Below, in pieces: positions 43,075 to 53,100 of a DNA stretch of 64,000 bases. The DNA is taken from positions 3,524,501-3,588,500 of the forward strand of contig NZ_CP027860.1 of NCBI RefSeq assembly GCF_003015185.1, written 5' to 3'. The notes beneath the pieces were generated by a model. The model ran no database searches and had not been told where the DNA came from. It saw nothing but the letters and a program-made list of their open reading frames with translations. Each line of letters starts with the position of its first letter. Within the stretch, counting starts at the first letter, position 1. This DNA comes from Ahniella affigens (lineage in GTDB: Bacteria > Pseudomonadota > Gammaproteobacteria > Xanthomonadales > Ahniellaceae). The translations under genes and the position numbers were made by a program.

Positions 43075-45099
43075 TCAGCGCTTTGCCGGCAATCCGAGCT
43101 GCGGGAACGACAGGTATTTCAGCTCTTTGTCCTGGCCCGGCGTCAGCGTCGACTCCTTGGTGTCAAATGGGCCCACCGGAATCACGCACGGCTCAGACTG
43201 GTCATCGAACGATGAGCGAATCGAATTGCCGGTCGTTCCCGAGTGTGCCGAGAAGTGAATATGGCGAATGGCTGAGTTGCCCACGTTGCCCGACTCACCC
43301 AGGTACTGTCCGCGGCGGACGATGTCGCCCACTTCAACCTCGGTACCGTTGGTTTGGCCATGCAGATAGTGTGCCTCTGACCCATCCTGATGACGGACGA
43401 AGATGAAGTTGTTCGCACAACCCGAGCAATTGCCTGACTCGCCCTCTTCCACAGCAATAACCTGACCGGACCGCGCCGCGTAGATGCCCTTGTAACTCGC
43501 GGCCTCAGTTTCGAAATCCCAGGCATAACGATTCATGTCGTTGTTATGCGAGATTGAGCCGTTGTTGCCCTGTACAGTGAGCGTCTTACCGCGATAGGGC
43601 AGCAGATATAGAGAATCTACGCCCTTGCCAGCGAGCGAGCAGAACGCCACATAGTCGCGAACGATCTTTTCCGGTTTGCAGGTGTAACTGAAGTCGTCCT
43701 GGCTGCTCCAGTTGTTGCCAACGACCCGCGGAAAGCGAAGTGCGCTGAGCCGCGTCGTGCCCATGGTATCGATGAATGTACTGCGGCTGATCGATGGATC
43801 GTGAATCTCGAGTTCGTCATCACGATGCACCGCAAATGGCGTGTTGTTGGTGATCGGATTGTAGGCTGGGAAGCTGCTGCTGGAGATCGTGTAGGTGACT
43901 CCGCCGATCGTCACCTGCGACGTGGCAAGCGTGCGCGCGTACGCACGGAACTCCATATCCCAATCCGATGCCGCGCCATTGACGACTACGTTATTGGCGT
44001 AGTTGCTCTGCCATTCGTCATCGATGAACAGACGGTCGTTGATCGTGAAGTTGTCGTAGCGAAGCCCGGCGCTGCAGTAACTACCCAGTTGCGCCACGTT
44101 GATTGGGAACACCGTCTCGGCACCCAGCGGCGTAAAGCTGCAACCCCACACGCACGCGCGACGAATGGTCTGATAGCGCAACGTCGCGTTAATCGGCGTT
44201 GGATTCGTGCTGCTGCCGAAGCTCGCCGGGAAGAAGTCGGCCGGGAATGCAAAGGATTGCCCATCGGTCGCGAAGCTGCTGAGCACGACTGTCTTCGCAC
44301 TGCCTCCGGACGGCGTGTACGTGAGCGAGATCTTTGTCCCATAGACGTTTGTTACACCGTCGATGACCTTCGGCCCGCAAATAACTTTGGATGCAATACG
44401 CTGTCCTTCTTCAAGATAGGCGGTCGCATTGCCCACGCCGGTTTGATAGCCCGTGATCTCGTAGAACGGGTTCACGCCCGGCATGTCTGGCGTCCGAATT
44501 CCGGCGCGCGCACACAGCCAGTCGAAGTTCAGATTCTTGCCGGCGAGCGCGGGCGCCGCGGGCATCATTGCTTCCACCAGGCTCGGCTCTGGGGTTGGCA
44601 GGCCAGCAAACTGACTGGCCGACCGGCACACCTCGGCCAAGGACGCTTTTAATTCGCCCCGGCTCTTGTCTTCGGCAGGCAGCGTGTCCAGCAGTTTGGG
44701 CAGTCCGCGATCAGCCAAACACAAGACCGACTCCGGCAAACGGGTTTTGGCCGATGCCGTGTCTGCCAGCGCAATCAGCAACGCTTCCAGCGATGTGGCC
44801 CGGCTACCGCTTTGCCAGTCCGCGTGGGTAACTTGCGCCGCAATCAATGCCTCCGACAAGCGACGGACCGCGGCGTGTCCATCGATATGCAACGGACGTT
44901 CAGAATCCAGGCGTTCACCCAGCACTTTGCTCGGTCGCAGCGTATCGATCGCGGCAACAAAGTCCAGACTGCTCTGAATCGGCGCTGCCTGCGCAGCTGT
45001 CGCTGCGACGAGAGTCAACAAGGCTGAAGCCAAAGGGGCTGAAACCAGAGGAACTGAAATCAAAGGCGTGCGCTGCCGCACGTGAACACGACGTGTCAT
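43075..45099 (-). CDS. Secreted M23 family metallopeptidase
   Basis: The 674-residue precursor has a signal peptide (VSAPLASALLTLVAATAAQAA) and a C-terminal M23 (lysostaphin/LasA-like) domain at about 510-640. Zinc-site motifs are HNNDMNRYAWDF, EAHYLHGQ and the final RHIHFSAH; GQVIAVEEGE and GDIVRRGQYLGESGNVG complete the fold. About 450 residues in between are beta-rich and unrecognised, with cysteines consistent with export. It should cut peptidoglycan cross-links or elastin-like proteins. It is convergent with the secreted orphan at 40506. Confidence 0.88.
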   Translation of the reverse strand: MTRRVHVRQRTPLISVPLVSAPLASALLTLVAATAAQAAPIQSSLDFVAAIDTLRPSKVLGERLDSERPLHIDGHAAVRRLSEALIAAQVTHADWQSGSRATSLEALLIALADTASAKTRLPESVLCLADRGLPKLLDTLPAEDKSRGELKASLAEVCRSASQFAGLPTPEPSLVEAMMPAAPALAGKNLNFDWLCARAGIRTPDMPGVNPFYEITGYQTGVGNATAYLEEGQRIASKVICGPKVIDGVTNVYGTKISLTYTPSGGSAKTVVLSSFATDGQSFAFPADFFPASFGSSTNPTPINATLRYQTIRRACVWGCSFTPLGAETVFPINVAQLGSYCSAGLRYDNFTINDRLFIDDEWQSNYANNVVVNGAASDWDMEFRAYARTLATSQVTIGGVTYTISSSSFPAYNPITNNTPFAVHRDDELEIHDPSISRSTFIDTMGTTRLSALRFPRVVGNNWSSQDDFSYTCKPEKIVRDYVAFCSLAGKGVDSLYLLPYRGKTLTVQGNNGSISHNNDMNRYAWDFETEAASYKGIYAARSGQVIAVEEGESGNCSGCANNFIFVRHQDGSEAHYLHGQTNGTEVEVGDIVRRGQYLGESGNVGNSAIRHIHFSAHSGTTGNSIRSSFDDQSEPCVIPVGPFDTKESTLTPGQDKELKYLSFPQLGLPAKR

Positions 45100-45403
45100 G
45101 GGTACTCTCCAAGTGATCGATCCGCCTGCTGATTCGGGATGAGTCAGCTCATTGCGGAGTCCCTGTGAAGAACGCAGCGACTACCGCCAATGCACGCTTC
45201 GCATCGAAAATAAATTCCTGGCACCTCGCGTGCGGTATGCACTTCAGGGCCGTTAACGCGGACCCTGAAACGCCTGCCTGAATCATGGCTGAGTGCCTTG
45301 ACTCCCGCGCGCTTTCAAGGCGAAGACGCAGCAATCAGTTCAGCCTCGGTTTGCGTCCTGGGACTACTGTTGAGCAGTCATCCGGCAACCAGGAAATCGC
45401 ATC
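45100..45403. other. Intergenic region, nothing recognised
   Basis: About 300 bp between the M23 gene and a small divergent gene. I see no repeat or RNA gene. Short ORFs here have no recognisable content. Confidence 0.5.
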
Positions 45404-45913
45404 ATGCCGAGCGTTGTGAGCTTATTGCTGTCGGTGTTTCTTGCGACGCCAGAGGCCTGTCCGCCGCCCGACGTCACGCTGCTTGAGGCGGCGTCGACCG
45501 CTCGGTCGAGATTCGCGGAACTGCTCGCAACGCGCCCGTCGTTTCCTGAGGAATCTGGAGCGATTGGCATACTGTGGCGGGATCCGGCCTGCGCGTTGAT
45601 GACGCACGCACCGTCGATCCTGGATTCAAGCCACCTGGCGTTGGCGCGCGAGTGCGAACTGCTGTTGCATTTGAAGCCAGGCACCGCCAACCGCTACGAG
45701 TACTTGCTGCGGATGCCGATCACGCAACGCCAACCGAGTCGCATCGCGCTGGTCTGGCTGGCACCGACGGCAGACCATCTGGGCCTTCGGGAACACGTGT
45801 TGATTAGCGATCGCGACAACGTCTGGTACTGGCATGGACCAGTCAACGCGCCTTTTATTCAGCAGTTCCAATGCCGGGCAAATCCTTGGGCGGACCTGCC
45901 GCGCTGGTTTTGA
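45404..45913 (+). CDS. Small secreted protein of unknown function
   Basis: The 169-residue product has a short hydrophobic N-terminus (MPSVVSLLLSVFLATPEA), so it is probably exported. The rest has four to five cysteines and W-rich text near the end (DNVWYWHGPVN, NPWADLPRWF). I do not recognise a family. An AGGAAA lies 11 bp upstream of the ATG. No neighbour gives a functional hint. Confidence 0.6.
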   Translation: MPSVVSLLLSVFLATPEACPPPDVTLLEAASTARSRFAELLATRPSFPEESGAIGILWRDPACALMTHAPSILDSSHLALARECELLLHLKPGTANRYEYLLRMPITQRQPSRIALVWLAPTADHLGLREHVLISDRDNVWYWHGPVNAPFIQQFQCRANPWADLPRWF

Positions 45914-46062
45914 CCGGGAATGGTTTCGTTCGAAGGATGCGGTAGGGTGAACAAGGGCACCCGGGGATCGCTTGTTTGCGTTCGCACTCAGCATCGACGC
46001 AAGTTCAAGGTCTTTACACGTGCCGGACTCAATCTACCGACTGATCACCGAGCATCCCAAAC

Positions 46063-47361
46063 TCAGTGCTTGTAGACGCTGCCCGCGCGAACCACGCCAT
46101 TGATGCTTTTCAGCACGCGGACGTCCTTCAGGGGATTGCCTGAAACCGCAATCAGATCGGCTTGTTTGCCAACTTCCAGGCTGCCGACCTCCTGCTCAAT
46201 CCCCAGCAGCGTTGCCGCATTCAAAGTGGCTGCGGCGATGGCCTCGGCTGGCGTCATGCCAAACTTGACCATCAGCTCGAACTCATCAGCATTGTGGCCG
46301 TGCAGGCTGACTCCAGCATCCGTGCCGAATGCAATGGGAATGCCCGCTTCGTGCGCCTTCTTCAGTGATTGCCCGGTGATGCCGATGCGCCATTCGATCT
46401 TGGCCTTGACCGACGGACTGTAGGCATCTGGGTTGGCTTTTAGGCGCTCGATGTAGCCGTTAATCGTGGACAGGGTTGGCACGTAATAGGCGCCCGACTG
46501 TTTGAACAGTTGGATCCCCGTGTCATCCAGCAGCGTGCCGTGTTCAATCGAGTCCGCGCCAACTTTAAGGGCGAGATTGATCCCATCCGCACCGTGCGCA
46601 TGCACGGCAACTTTCTTGCCATAAAGATGTGCGGTATCGACAATTGCCTTCGCTTCATCCTCAAACATTTGCGCGCCAAGACCAAGTCCGATCCGGCTGT
46701 TGACCCCACCGGTACTCGCAAATTTGATCACGTCGGCGCCGCGTGAGATTTGCAACCGCACGGCCTCGCGACAGGAGTCGACACCATTGCAAAGGTTATG
46801 GCCGTCGTTCAGCAACTCGCGGAACTCATCGCGAAAGCCAAGACTGGAATCCATATGACCGCTGGTGGTGGAGATGGAGCGGCCTGCGTCGAGAATCCGC
46901 GGACCGATGACCTTGCCGTCGCGAATGGCATCGCGCAGCGCCAAGGTCACCCCATCGGCATCGCCGAGATTCCTGACGGTGGTAAACCCGGCCATCAAGG
47001 TTTTTTTGGCATTGACCTGCGCTTCATAGGCCTGCGCCGCGATGCTGTCGGTCATCATCGCCAATTGCGCTTCGACGCCGGCACGGTCGGAATCCAGATG
47101 CACATGGCAGTCAATGAGGCCAGGCAGAACGGTTTGGTCTTTCCAATCCAAGACCCGCGTGTCGGACGGTACGTTGGCCTGGGCAGGGCTGACATACCCG
47201 GCCGTCACGGCCCGCACCTTGCCGTCCACCACGACGATGGACTGCGCATCAAGTACGGGTCGGTCGGCTCGGACCATGACTTTGCCCGCATGAATCAGCA
47301 CATTTTGCGCTGGCGCGTGGTGGACCACCAGACAGAACAACACAGCGAACCAGTATCGCAT
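46063..47361 (-). CDS. Exported amidohydrolase (Xaa-Pro dipeptidase-like)
   Basis: The about 432-residue precursor has a signal peptide (MRYWFAVLFCLVVHHAPA) and an amidohydrolase TIM barrel: metal site DCHVHLD, a lysine in ADVIKFAS likely to be carboxylated, H in VAVHAHG and IEHGT, and D in AFGTDAG. This is the imidazolonepropionase-like group that includes exported prolidases and carboxypeptidases. Start at the ATG at 47361, as the longer frame to 47379 only adds noncoding-like residues. Substrate unknown. Confidence 0.9.
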   Translation of the reverse strand: MRYWFAVLFCLVVHHAPAQNVLIHAGKVMVRADRPVLDAQSIVVVDGKVRAVTAGYVSPAQANVPSDTRVLDWKDQTVLPGLIDCHVHLDSDRAGVEAQLAMMTDSIAAQAYEAQVNAKKTLMAGFTTVRNLGDADGVTLALRDAIRDGKVIGPRILDAGRSISTTSGHMDSSLGFRDEFRELLNDGHNLCNGVDSCREAVRLQISRGADVIKFASTGGVNSRIGLGLGAQMFEDEAKAIVDTAHLYGKKVAVHAHGADGINLALKVGADSIEHGTLLDDTGIQLFKQSGAYYVPTLSTINGYIERLKANPDAYSPSVKAKIEWRIGITGQSLKKAHEAGIPIAFGTDAGVSLHGHNADEFELMVKFGMTPAEAIAAATLNAATLLGIEQEVGSLEVGKQADLIAVSGNPLKDVRVLKSINGVVRAGSVYKH

Positions 47362-47513
47362 CGGTGATTCCTGGAGCAAGAGGGCGGGATTTCGGTTTCA
47401 AACCGGGGCGAGTGGCGCTGCGTTCGAGTGCGCCACACGCAATTGGGGATCACAGACCGGGCGGTAGTGGCGTCCAGGCAGCAAGCCAGCGCTGACCCAG
47501 GCGCCTGCGGCGA

Positions 47514-47987
47514 TCAGGCTGCAACGGGTTGGTGCAGGATATCGTCCACCAGCCGTTCGATTTCGATCAAATCGGGAATGATGGCCACATCGTCGCGCAC
47601 CAAGGTGCGGTGGCGCACGCCAGGCTCACGGAACTCGTCGTCCCCGGTCGGAATCAGCACATCCGGTGAAATGGTAGTCAGACGTGGGAAGCCAAGCGCC
47701 ATCATCGCGAGATAAGGCAATTTCGGATTGCCACCCAACGCCTTCAGCACTGTTACCTTAAGGTTGGTGCCCAGGTCGCGCGGCGCTAAGCCGGCAAGCA
47801 TCGAAAACGACACGAGGGGCACGCGCCAGCCACGCCAGCGGGTACGCCCAAGCAACCAGTCCGGAGCGCCGTCGATAGGCTCTGGATCGGAATACGTGAT
47901 GATCTCGGTCACGTTGGCGTTTGGCAGCAAGACCTTGCCATTGGTCACCGTAATCATCAGGCCGCGAATTTCACGGATCTGGTTCAT
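47514..47987 (-). CDS. chpC: CheW-domain protein ChpC of the Pil-Chp system
   Basis: The about 157-residue protein is one CheW-like domain (ITVTNGKVLLPNANVTEIITYSD; GRTRWRGWRVPLVSFS; LKVTVLKALGG). As the last gene of the Pil-Chp operon it fits ChpC, an adaptor that links inputs to the ChpA kinase. The ATG at 47987 is 7 bp after the chpB stop. Confidence 0.88.
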   Translation of the reverse strand: MNQIREIRGLMITVTNGKVLLPNANVTEIITYSDPEPIDGAPDWLLGRTRWRGWRVPLVSFSMLAGLAPRDLGTNLKVTVLKALGGNPKLPYLAMMALGFPRLTTISPDVLIPTGDDEFREPGVRHRTLVRDDVAIIPDLIEIERLVDDILHQPVAA

Positions 47988-47994
47988 GCACGCC

Positions 47995-50118
47995 TCACTT
48001 GAATTCTCGGTTGAACTGCGCGGCCAAGTCGGCCGGGCTGCCGATGAACGACACGATGCCGGCTTCGACCGCGCCATCGATCATGGAACTAACGACACAT
48101 GTGGTCGGATCCTGTACCCAGATGCGACCGCCCTTGCCAGCCAAATACTTTGCCCCTTCGATCGCATCGTGCGCCATCCCGCTGAACACAATCGCCATGG
48201 CGCGATCGCCAAATCGATCAGCGATGTCATACAACACTTGATCGATGGATGGGCTGTACGGCGAGGCATGGTCTGGTGTCACCAGGCGAATCTCGCCGGA
48301 TGATTCGAGCAGCAGGCGCTCGCTGACCGGCACAATCAGCACATCACCAGCTCTGGCAACCTGACCCGAATTGGGCATCAGCACGTTCGTCTTGGTCGCC
48401 CGTTGCAACTGCTGCGCCATCAACTCAACGAAATCGGCCCCCATGTGCTGCGCGAGCACGAATACGGACCGCGCGTTAGGCTGTACGGCCCCGAGAAACT
48501 CGCGGACTGCATCTGGGCCACCAATCGACGCGCCGAGCACCACGACGTGCTCGATAGCGCCCGCAGACGGGGTGGCCGAGCTGCCAAACGCTGCGAACTC
48601 CTTCAAGAAGTCGTCTTCGCTTGGTCCCTCGCTGAACGTGTCCTTGGCCAATTTGGGCAGTTCGGCCTGATCGAGATTGTCGAAATTCAGATCGAGGTCC
48701 GCAAATGGATTGTCGTCGCCGAAATCTGGCAAATCGGGTGGCAGCTCGGGCGGGAGTTCTGGTGGTGCTGCAGCACCCGTGCTGTCACCTGACGCGGCGG
48801 CAGCTGCGGCGGCCCGATTCTTGGCCGCGATCGTAAATATGTTGTCGACTTCCTGTTCGATCGGCTCCAAAGCAAGCGAGCCGAGATCCATCGCACCGCG
48901 GTCTTTGGGCGGACTGGCCGACGGGGTTGCGGGCGCGGCGGGCGCGGCCACCGACTTGCCGGCGTCGGCGGGCTCGTCCAACGGAGCGAGCGACAAAGAC
49001 GCCAGCGCTGACGAGAAATCACGATCGGCAAAACTCGGTTTGCTGCTTGGCGCGGGGCTGCTTGGTGCGGCAGCAGCGCCGTCCAACGGCGACAATTCGA
49101 GACTTAAGCCTGCAAACGGATTCGCGGCGGGCTCTGAACTCGCCGGCTTCTTCGCGGCCAGAGCTGGCGGCACCGGGAGTTCCAACGTTGGCGCATTGGC
49201 CCGATCCACACGCTCTGGTTTCTCTGGTTTCTCTGGTTTGGGTTCCTTCGGCAGATTCGCGAGCAGTGCATCCAGACCTTGTGGCTCGTCACGCGCAGGC
49301 GGTGCCTCATCAAAGCTGTCGAAGTTGATATCCAGCCCGGCGAATGGATTGTCGGCTTCTGGCGACGGTGCGGCGGCAGTGGAACGGGTGGGCTGTGCAC
49401 TCGGCTCATGCATATCCAAGCCCAACCCAAGCTCTTCGAAAATGCTCTTGCTTTCGCTGATCTTTGGCGCCGGCTCAGCGGCCGGCAACACGCTTGCCGC
49501 GCTGAAGTCGAAATCACCCAAACCGAGCCCGGCCAGCGTGCTGGTGAGTTCGTCCTGAGCGAGCTTCTCTTCGCTACGGCTCGCCTGCTCCATGCTGAAA
49601 TCGGCCAGCGCCCGAGTCATCTCGTCGGCCGCGAATTCGGTCTCGGCAACACTGCCTGCGGGCGTGGTCGGCTCCAACGATTTTGGCCGCACGGGCGTCG
49701 ACAAATCGGCGCGCTGCAGGCCCGATTGTGGAATCGGTTCTGAACCCGCTGGCGGCGGCGGCAGTCCAACCTGCTCACCCAATACTTTGGCGGCCAAATG
49801 ACGTGCCCAACGCGCGAGGTCCCATCCACTCAGCCGGGCGGTCACTTCGCCATCGTTGAACACCACGCGACGCGTATCATCGACGAGCAGATCATCAATG
49901 CCAGTCAGATCCTCATCCGAGGTCGGATCCAAATTGATGATCACCACGTCGGCGCCGCTGCCCGCCAGTTCTTTGGGTCGATACGCCAGCACCGAGGTTT
50001 CGTATACCACCTTAGCGCCGAGCTCCGTCATGGCATCGCGGACGTGACGGTTCAGCGCCTCGGATTGGTATACCAAGGCGATCGACACGGCGCGACGTTT
50101 GATGTCAGTGGACAGCAC
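47995..50118 (-). CDS. chpB: Chemotaxis-type methylesterase ChpB with long linker
   Basis: The 707-residue protein has a C-terminal CheB catalytic domain: S in VLGASIGGPDAV (about 530), H in LAQHMGADF (about 559) and D in FSGMAHDAIEG (about 649). It would demethylate PilJ in the twitching relay. The N-terminal about 120 residues look like a receiver fold (VSIALVYQSEALNRHVRDAM; ADVVIINLDPTSD) but lack the usual acidic pair and lysine, so it may not be phosphorylated. A 350-residue Ala/Pro/acidic linker separates them. It starts with GTG and overlaps chpA by 14 bp. Confidence 0.9.
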   Translation of the reverse strand: MLSTDIKRRAVSIALVYQSEALNRHVRDAMTELGAKVVYETSVLAYRPKELAGSGADVVIINLDPTSDEDLTGIDDLLVDDTRRVVFNDGEVTARLSGWDLARWARHLAAKVLGEQVGLPPPPAGSEPIPQSGLQRADLSTPVRPKSLEPTTPAGSVAETEFAADEMTRALADFSMEQASRSEEKLAQDELTSTLAGLGLGDFDFSAASVLPAAEPAPKISESKSIFEELGLGLDMHEPSAQPTRSTAAAPSPEADNPFAGLDINFDSFDEAPPARDEPQGLDALLANLPKEPKPEKPEKPERVDRANAPTLELPVPPALAAKKPASSEPAANPFAGLSLELSPLDGAAAAPSSPAPSSKPSFADRDFSSALASLSLAPLDEPADAGKSVAAPAAPATPSASPPKDRGAMDLGSLALEPIEQEVDNIFTIAAKNRAAAAAAASGDSTGAAAPPELPPELPPDLPDFGDDNPFADLDLNFDNLDQAELPKLAKDTFSEGPSEDDFLKEFAAFGSSATPSAGAIEHVVVLGASIGGPDAVREFLGAVQPNARSVFVLAQHMGADFVELMAQQLQRATKTNVLMPNSGQVARAGDVLIVPVSERLLLESSGEIRLVTPDHASPYSPSIDQVLYDIADRFGDRAMAIVFSGMAHDAIEGAKYLAGKGGRIWVQDPTTCVVSSMIDGAVEAGIVSFIGSPADLAAQFNREFK

Positions 50119-53100
50119 GCGACAACCTCAATGTCTCTTCGACGTTACGTAGCAGATCGGCTTCCTGATACGGCTTGCCGAGATAACGATCGACACCGAT
50201 TTCAAACGCACGCTGGCGATGTTTCTCACCGGTACGCGACGTGATCATGATGATCGGCACCATCTTCAAACGCGGATCGTTGCGCATGTAGGTCGCGAGT
50301 TCGTAACCGTCCATGCGCGGCATTTCGATGTCGAGCAGCACGATGTCGGGCACGCGGTCCTGCAGTTTTTCGACCGCGTCCAGACCGTCCTTCGCCGTGA
50401 CCACTTCCATGTCGTTGCGTTCGAGCACGCGCGTGGTGACTTTGCGCATGGTGATCGAGTCGTCGACGACCATGACGAGCGGCTGACGGCGTTCCGGCAT
50501 GACCGGCGTGAGCACTTCCGGAATGGCATCTTCGGCCAAAGCGGTCTGACGCAGGGCGGCAACGCGGCGAACCAGCGGGGCCATATCGAGAATCATGACC
50601 ACCGAGCCGTCGCCCATGATCGTGGCCCCGAAGATGCCGGCGATCGACGACACCTGCGGCCCGACCGATTTGACGACGACTTCGCGACTGCCGAGCACGG
50701 CGTCGACGCGAACGGCGGCGCGCTGGTCACCCGATTTCACCATCAAGAGCGGCAACTGCAACTCGTCACTGGCGCGGTGCACGGTGGTGCCGAGCAAGTC
50801 GCCCATTTCGTAGATCAGGTAGTCATCGCCACCGTAACTGTAAGTTGGCGTCGGCGACTTCAGGCGCTCATCGAGATCTTCGCGGCGGATTCGGACCACA
50901 CCTTGCACCGACGACATTGGCACTGCATACAGATGTTCGCCGAGGCGCACCAAGATGGCTTGCGTGACCGCGAGGGTAAACGGCAGCCGGATGATGAACT
51001 GCGTACCACGACCGCGCTCAGAGTCGATGCTGAGCGTGCCGCCAAGCTGCTTGATTTCGCTGGCGACTACGTCCATACCAACGCCGCGGCCGGCAATCTT
51101 GCTGACTGATTCAGCGGTCGAAAAGCCTGTTTCGAGCACGAAGCCGTAAAGGTCGCGATCGGACAATTGGGCGTCGGGCTTCAGCATGCCGCGCTCGATC
51201 GCCTTGCGGCGGATCGCATCGCGATCCATGCCACGACCGTCATCGGTAACGCGAATCACGACTTCGGTTGCTTCGCGGGCAATACCGATGGTGACCGTCC
51301 CTTCCTCGTTCTTGCCCACTTTGGATCGATCGGTCGGTGTTTCCAGACCATGCGCGAGCGCGTTGCGGAGCATGTGCTCCAATGGCGCGGTCATGCGATC
51401 CAACACGTTGCGATCCATTTCACCCTGCGCCCCTTCGACGCGGAGCTGCGCGCGCTTGCCGAGTTCGCCAGCGGTCTGCCGCATCAGGCGACGCAGACGC
51501 GGCACAACCGAGTCGAACGGCACCATGCGCGTACGCATCAGGCCTTCTTGCAACTCGGAGCTGACGCGCGCCTGCTGCAACAGCAGCGTTTCGGCCTGGC
51601 GGGTCAAATCATCCAACGCATTCTGCAAGGACTGCAAGTCGGACACCGATTCCGCGAGCGCTCGGGACAGCTGTTGCAGGGTCGAGAAACGGTCGAGTTC
51701 GAGTGGATCGAATTCGGCATCCGTTGCTTCGGCTTCACGCTGGTAGCGCGCAATGATCTGCGCTTCGGTTTCGATTTCCAGTTTGCGCAGCTGTTCACGC
51801 ACACGCAAGACGGTTTGGTCGAGTTCCTGCAAGTTGAACCGGAAGGTGCCCATCTGCTGCTCAAGACGCGAGCGGTAGATGGAGACTTCGCCAGCCAGAT
51901 TAACGAGCGCATCGAGCAAGTCGGAGCGGACGCGAATGACTTCCTGCGGCGCGCGACCAGCTTCCTCGGCTTCGTCGAGGGCGGTTTTCTGTTCGCGACG
52001 CGGCGTTTGCGGAGCCGTTGGTGCTGGCGTCGCCGCCGCAGTGGGTGCGGTTTCGGGCAAGACATCCTGGCTGGCAGTGGCCTCGACAGCCGGTGCCGGT
52101 GTGGCGATCGGCACCTGAACGACCGGCGCAGCGACGCTGATGGTCGGAATCGTCTCGCCTGAGACGATCGCCTCGAACCGCGCAATAGCGTGCTCTTGTT
52201 GCGTAATGGCCTGCCGACGGGACACACGCTGCACCATGCTGTGCAGTCGATCGAACCCGCGCTCCAGCGACTCCAGGCTAACGCGGTCGACTTGACGACG
52301 TCCGTCCGCCACCATCTCAAACAGCGACTCCATCGCATGACTCAGGTCGCCGATCGGCGACAGGCCAGCCATGCGCGCGCCGCCCTTCAACGTGTGCAGT
52401 TCGCGCTGCAGCCCCACGACGATTTCGCGATCTTCTGGCGACTCGCGGAGGCGAGCCATCATGGTGTCCGAGGCGTCGAGAATGTCGGAACCTTCCTGCA
52501 CAAAGATCTCGAGCAGATCTTCGTCCATGTCGGGCAATTCCAACTGTCCCTCTGGGTGAGCATCATCCGCAATCGGTTGGTACTGTATGCCCAGTTCATC
52601 GCCGCTCGATTCAGCGGACACCGCCGCCGGTGGCGTCTCGGTCACTGGATTGAGCCAGGTCGCACTTGCAAAAGCGGTGTCTGTTTGTGGTTCGGCCAGA
52701 ATCGTCGATTCCGGTTCGACCGTGTCGGCGAGCTCAATGGCGTCGAACTCGGCCGCAAAGTCGAAGACGGACGCGTCACCGACCAACTGGGGTGCTTCGG
52801 CGGTGACGGGCGGTTGGGCCGACGCATCCAGCTCTGGCGCAGGTGTCACCGCTTCGTCCAGGAACAACGCTTCGGCGTTCAACCAGCCATCGCCCGCATC
52901 AAGAGTCGTATCGTTGGCAGCCGGCGTATCGGCGGCCGGCTCGGCGAAGCCAAAGTCCACGAGGTCGGCGAACGAGATTTCTTCTTCCGGCGTTGCCGCA
53001 ACGGGCGCCTCAATACTGGATTCAACCACGGTGGGCACCGGCTCTACTGGTGCCGCGGTCTCGGCGTCGAAACTCGCCCAATCCGGCAGTTCGAATGCCA

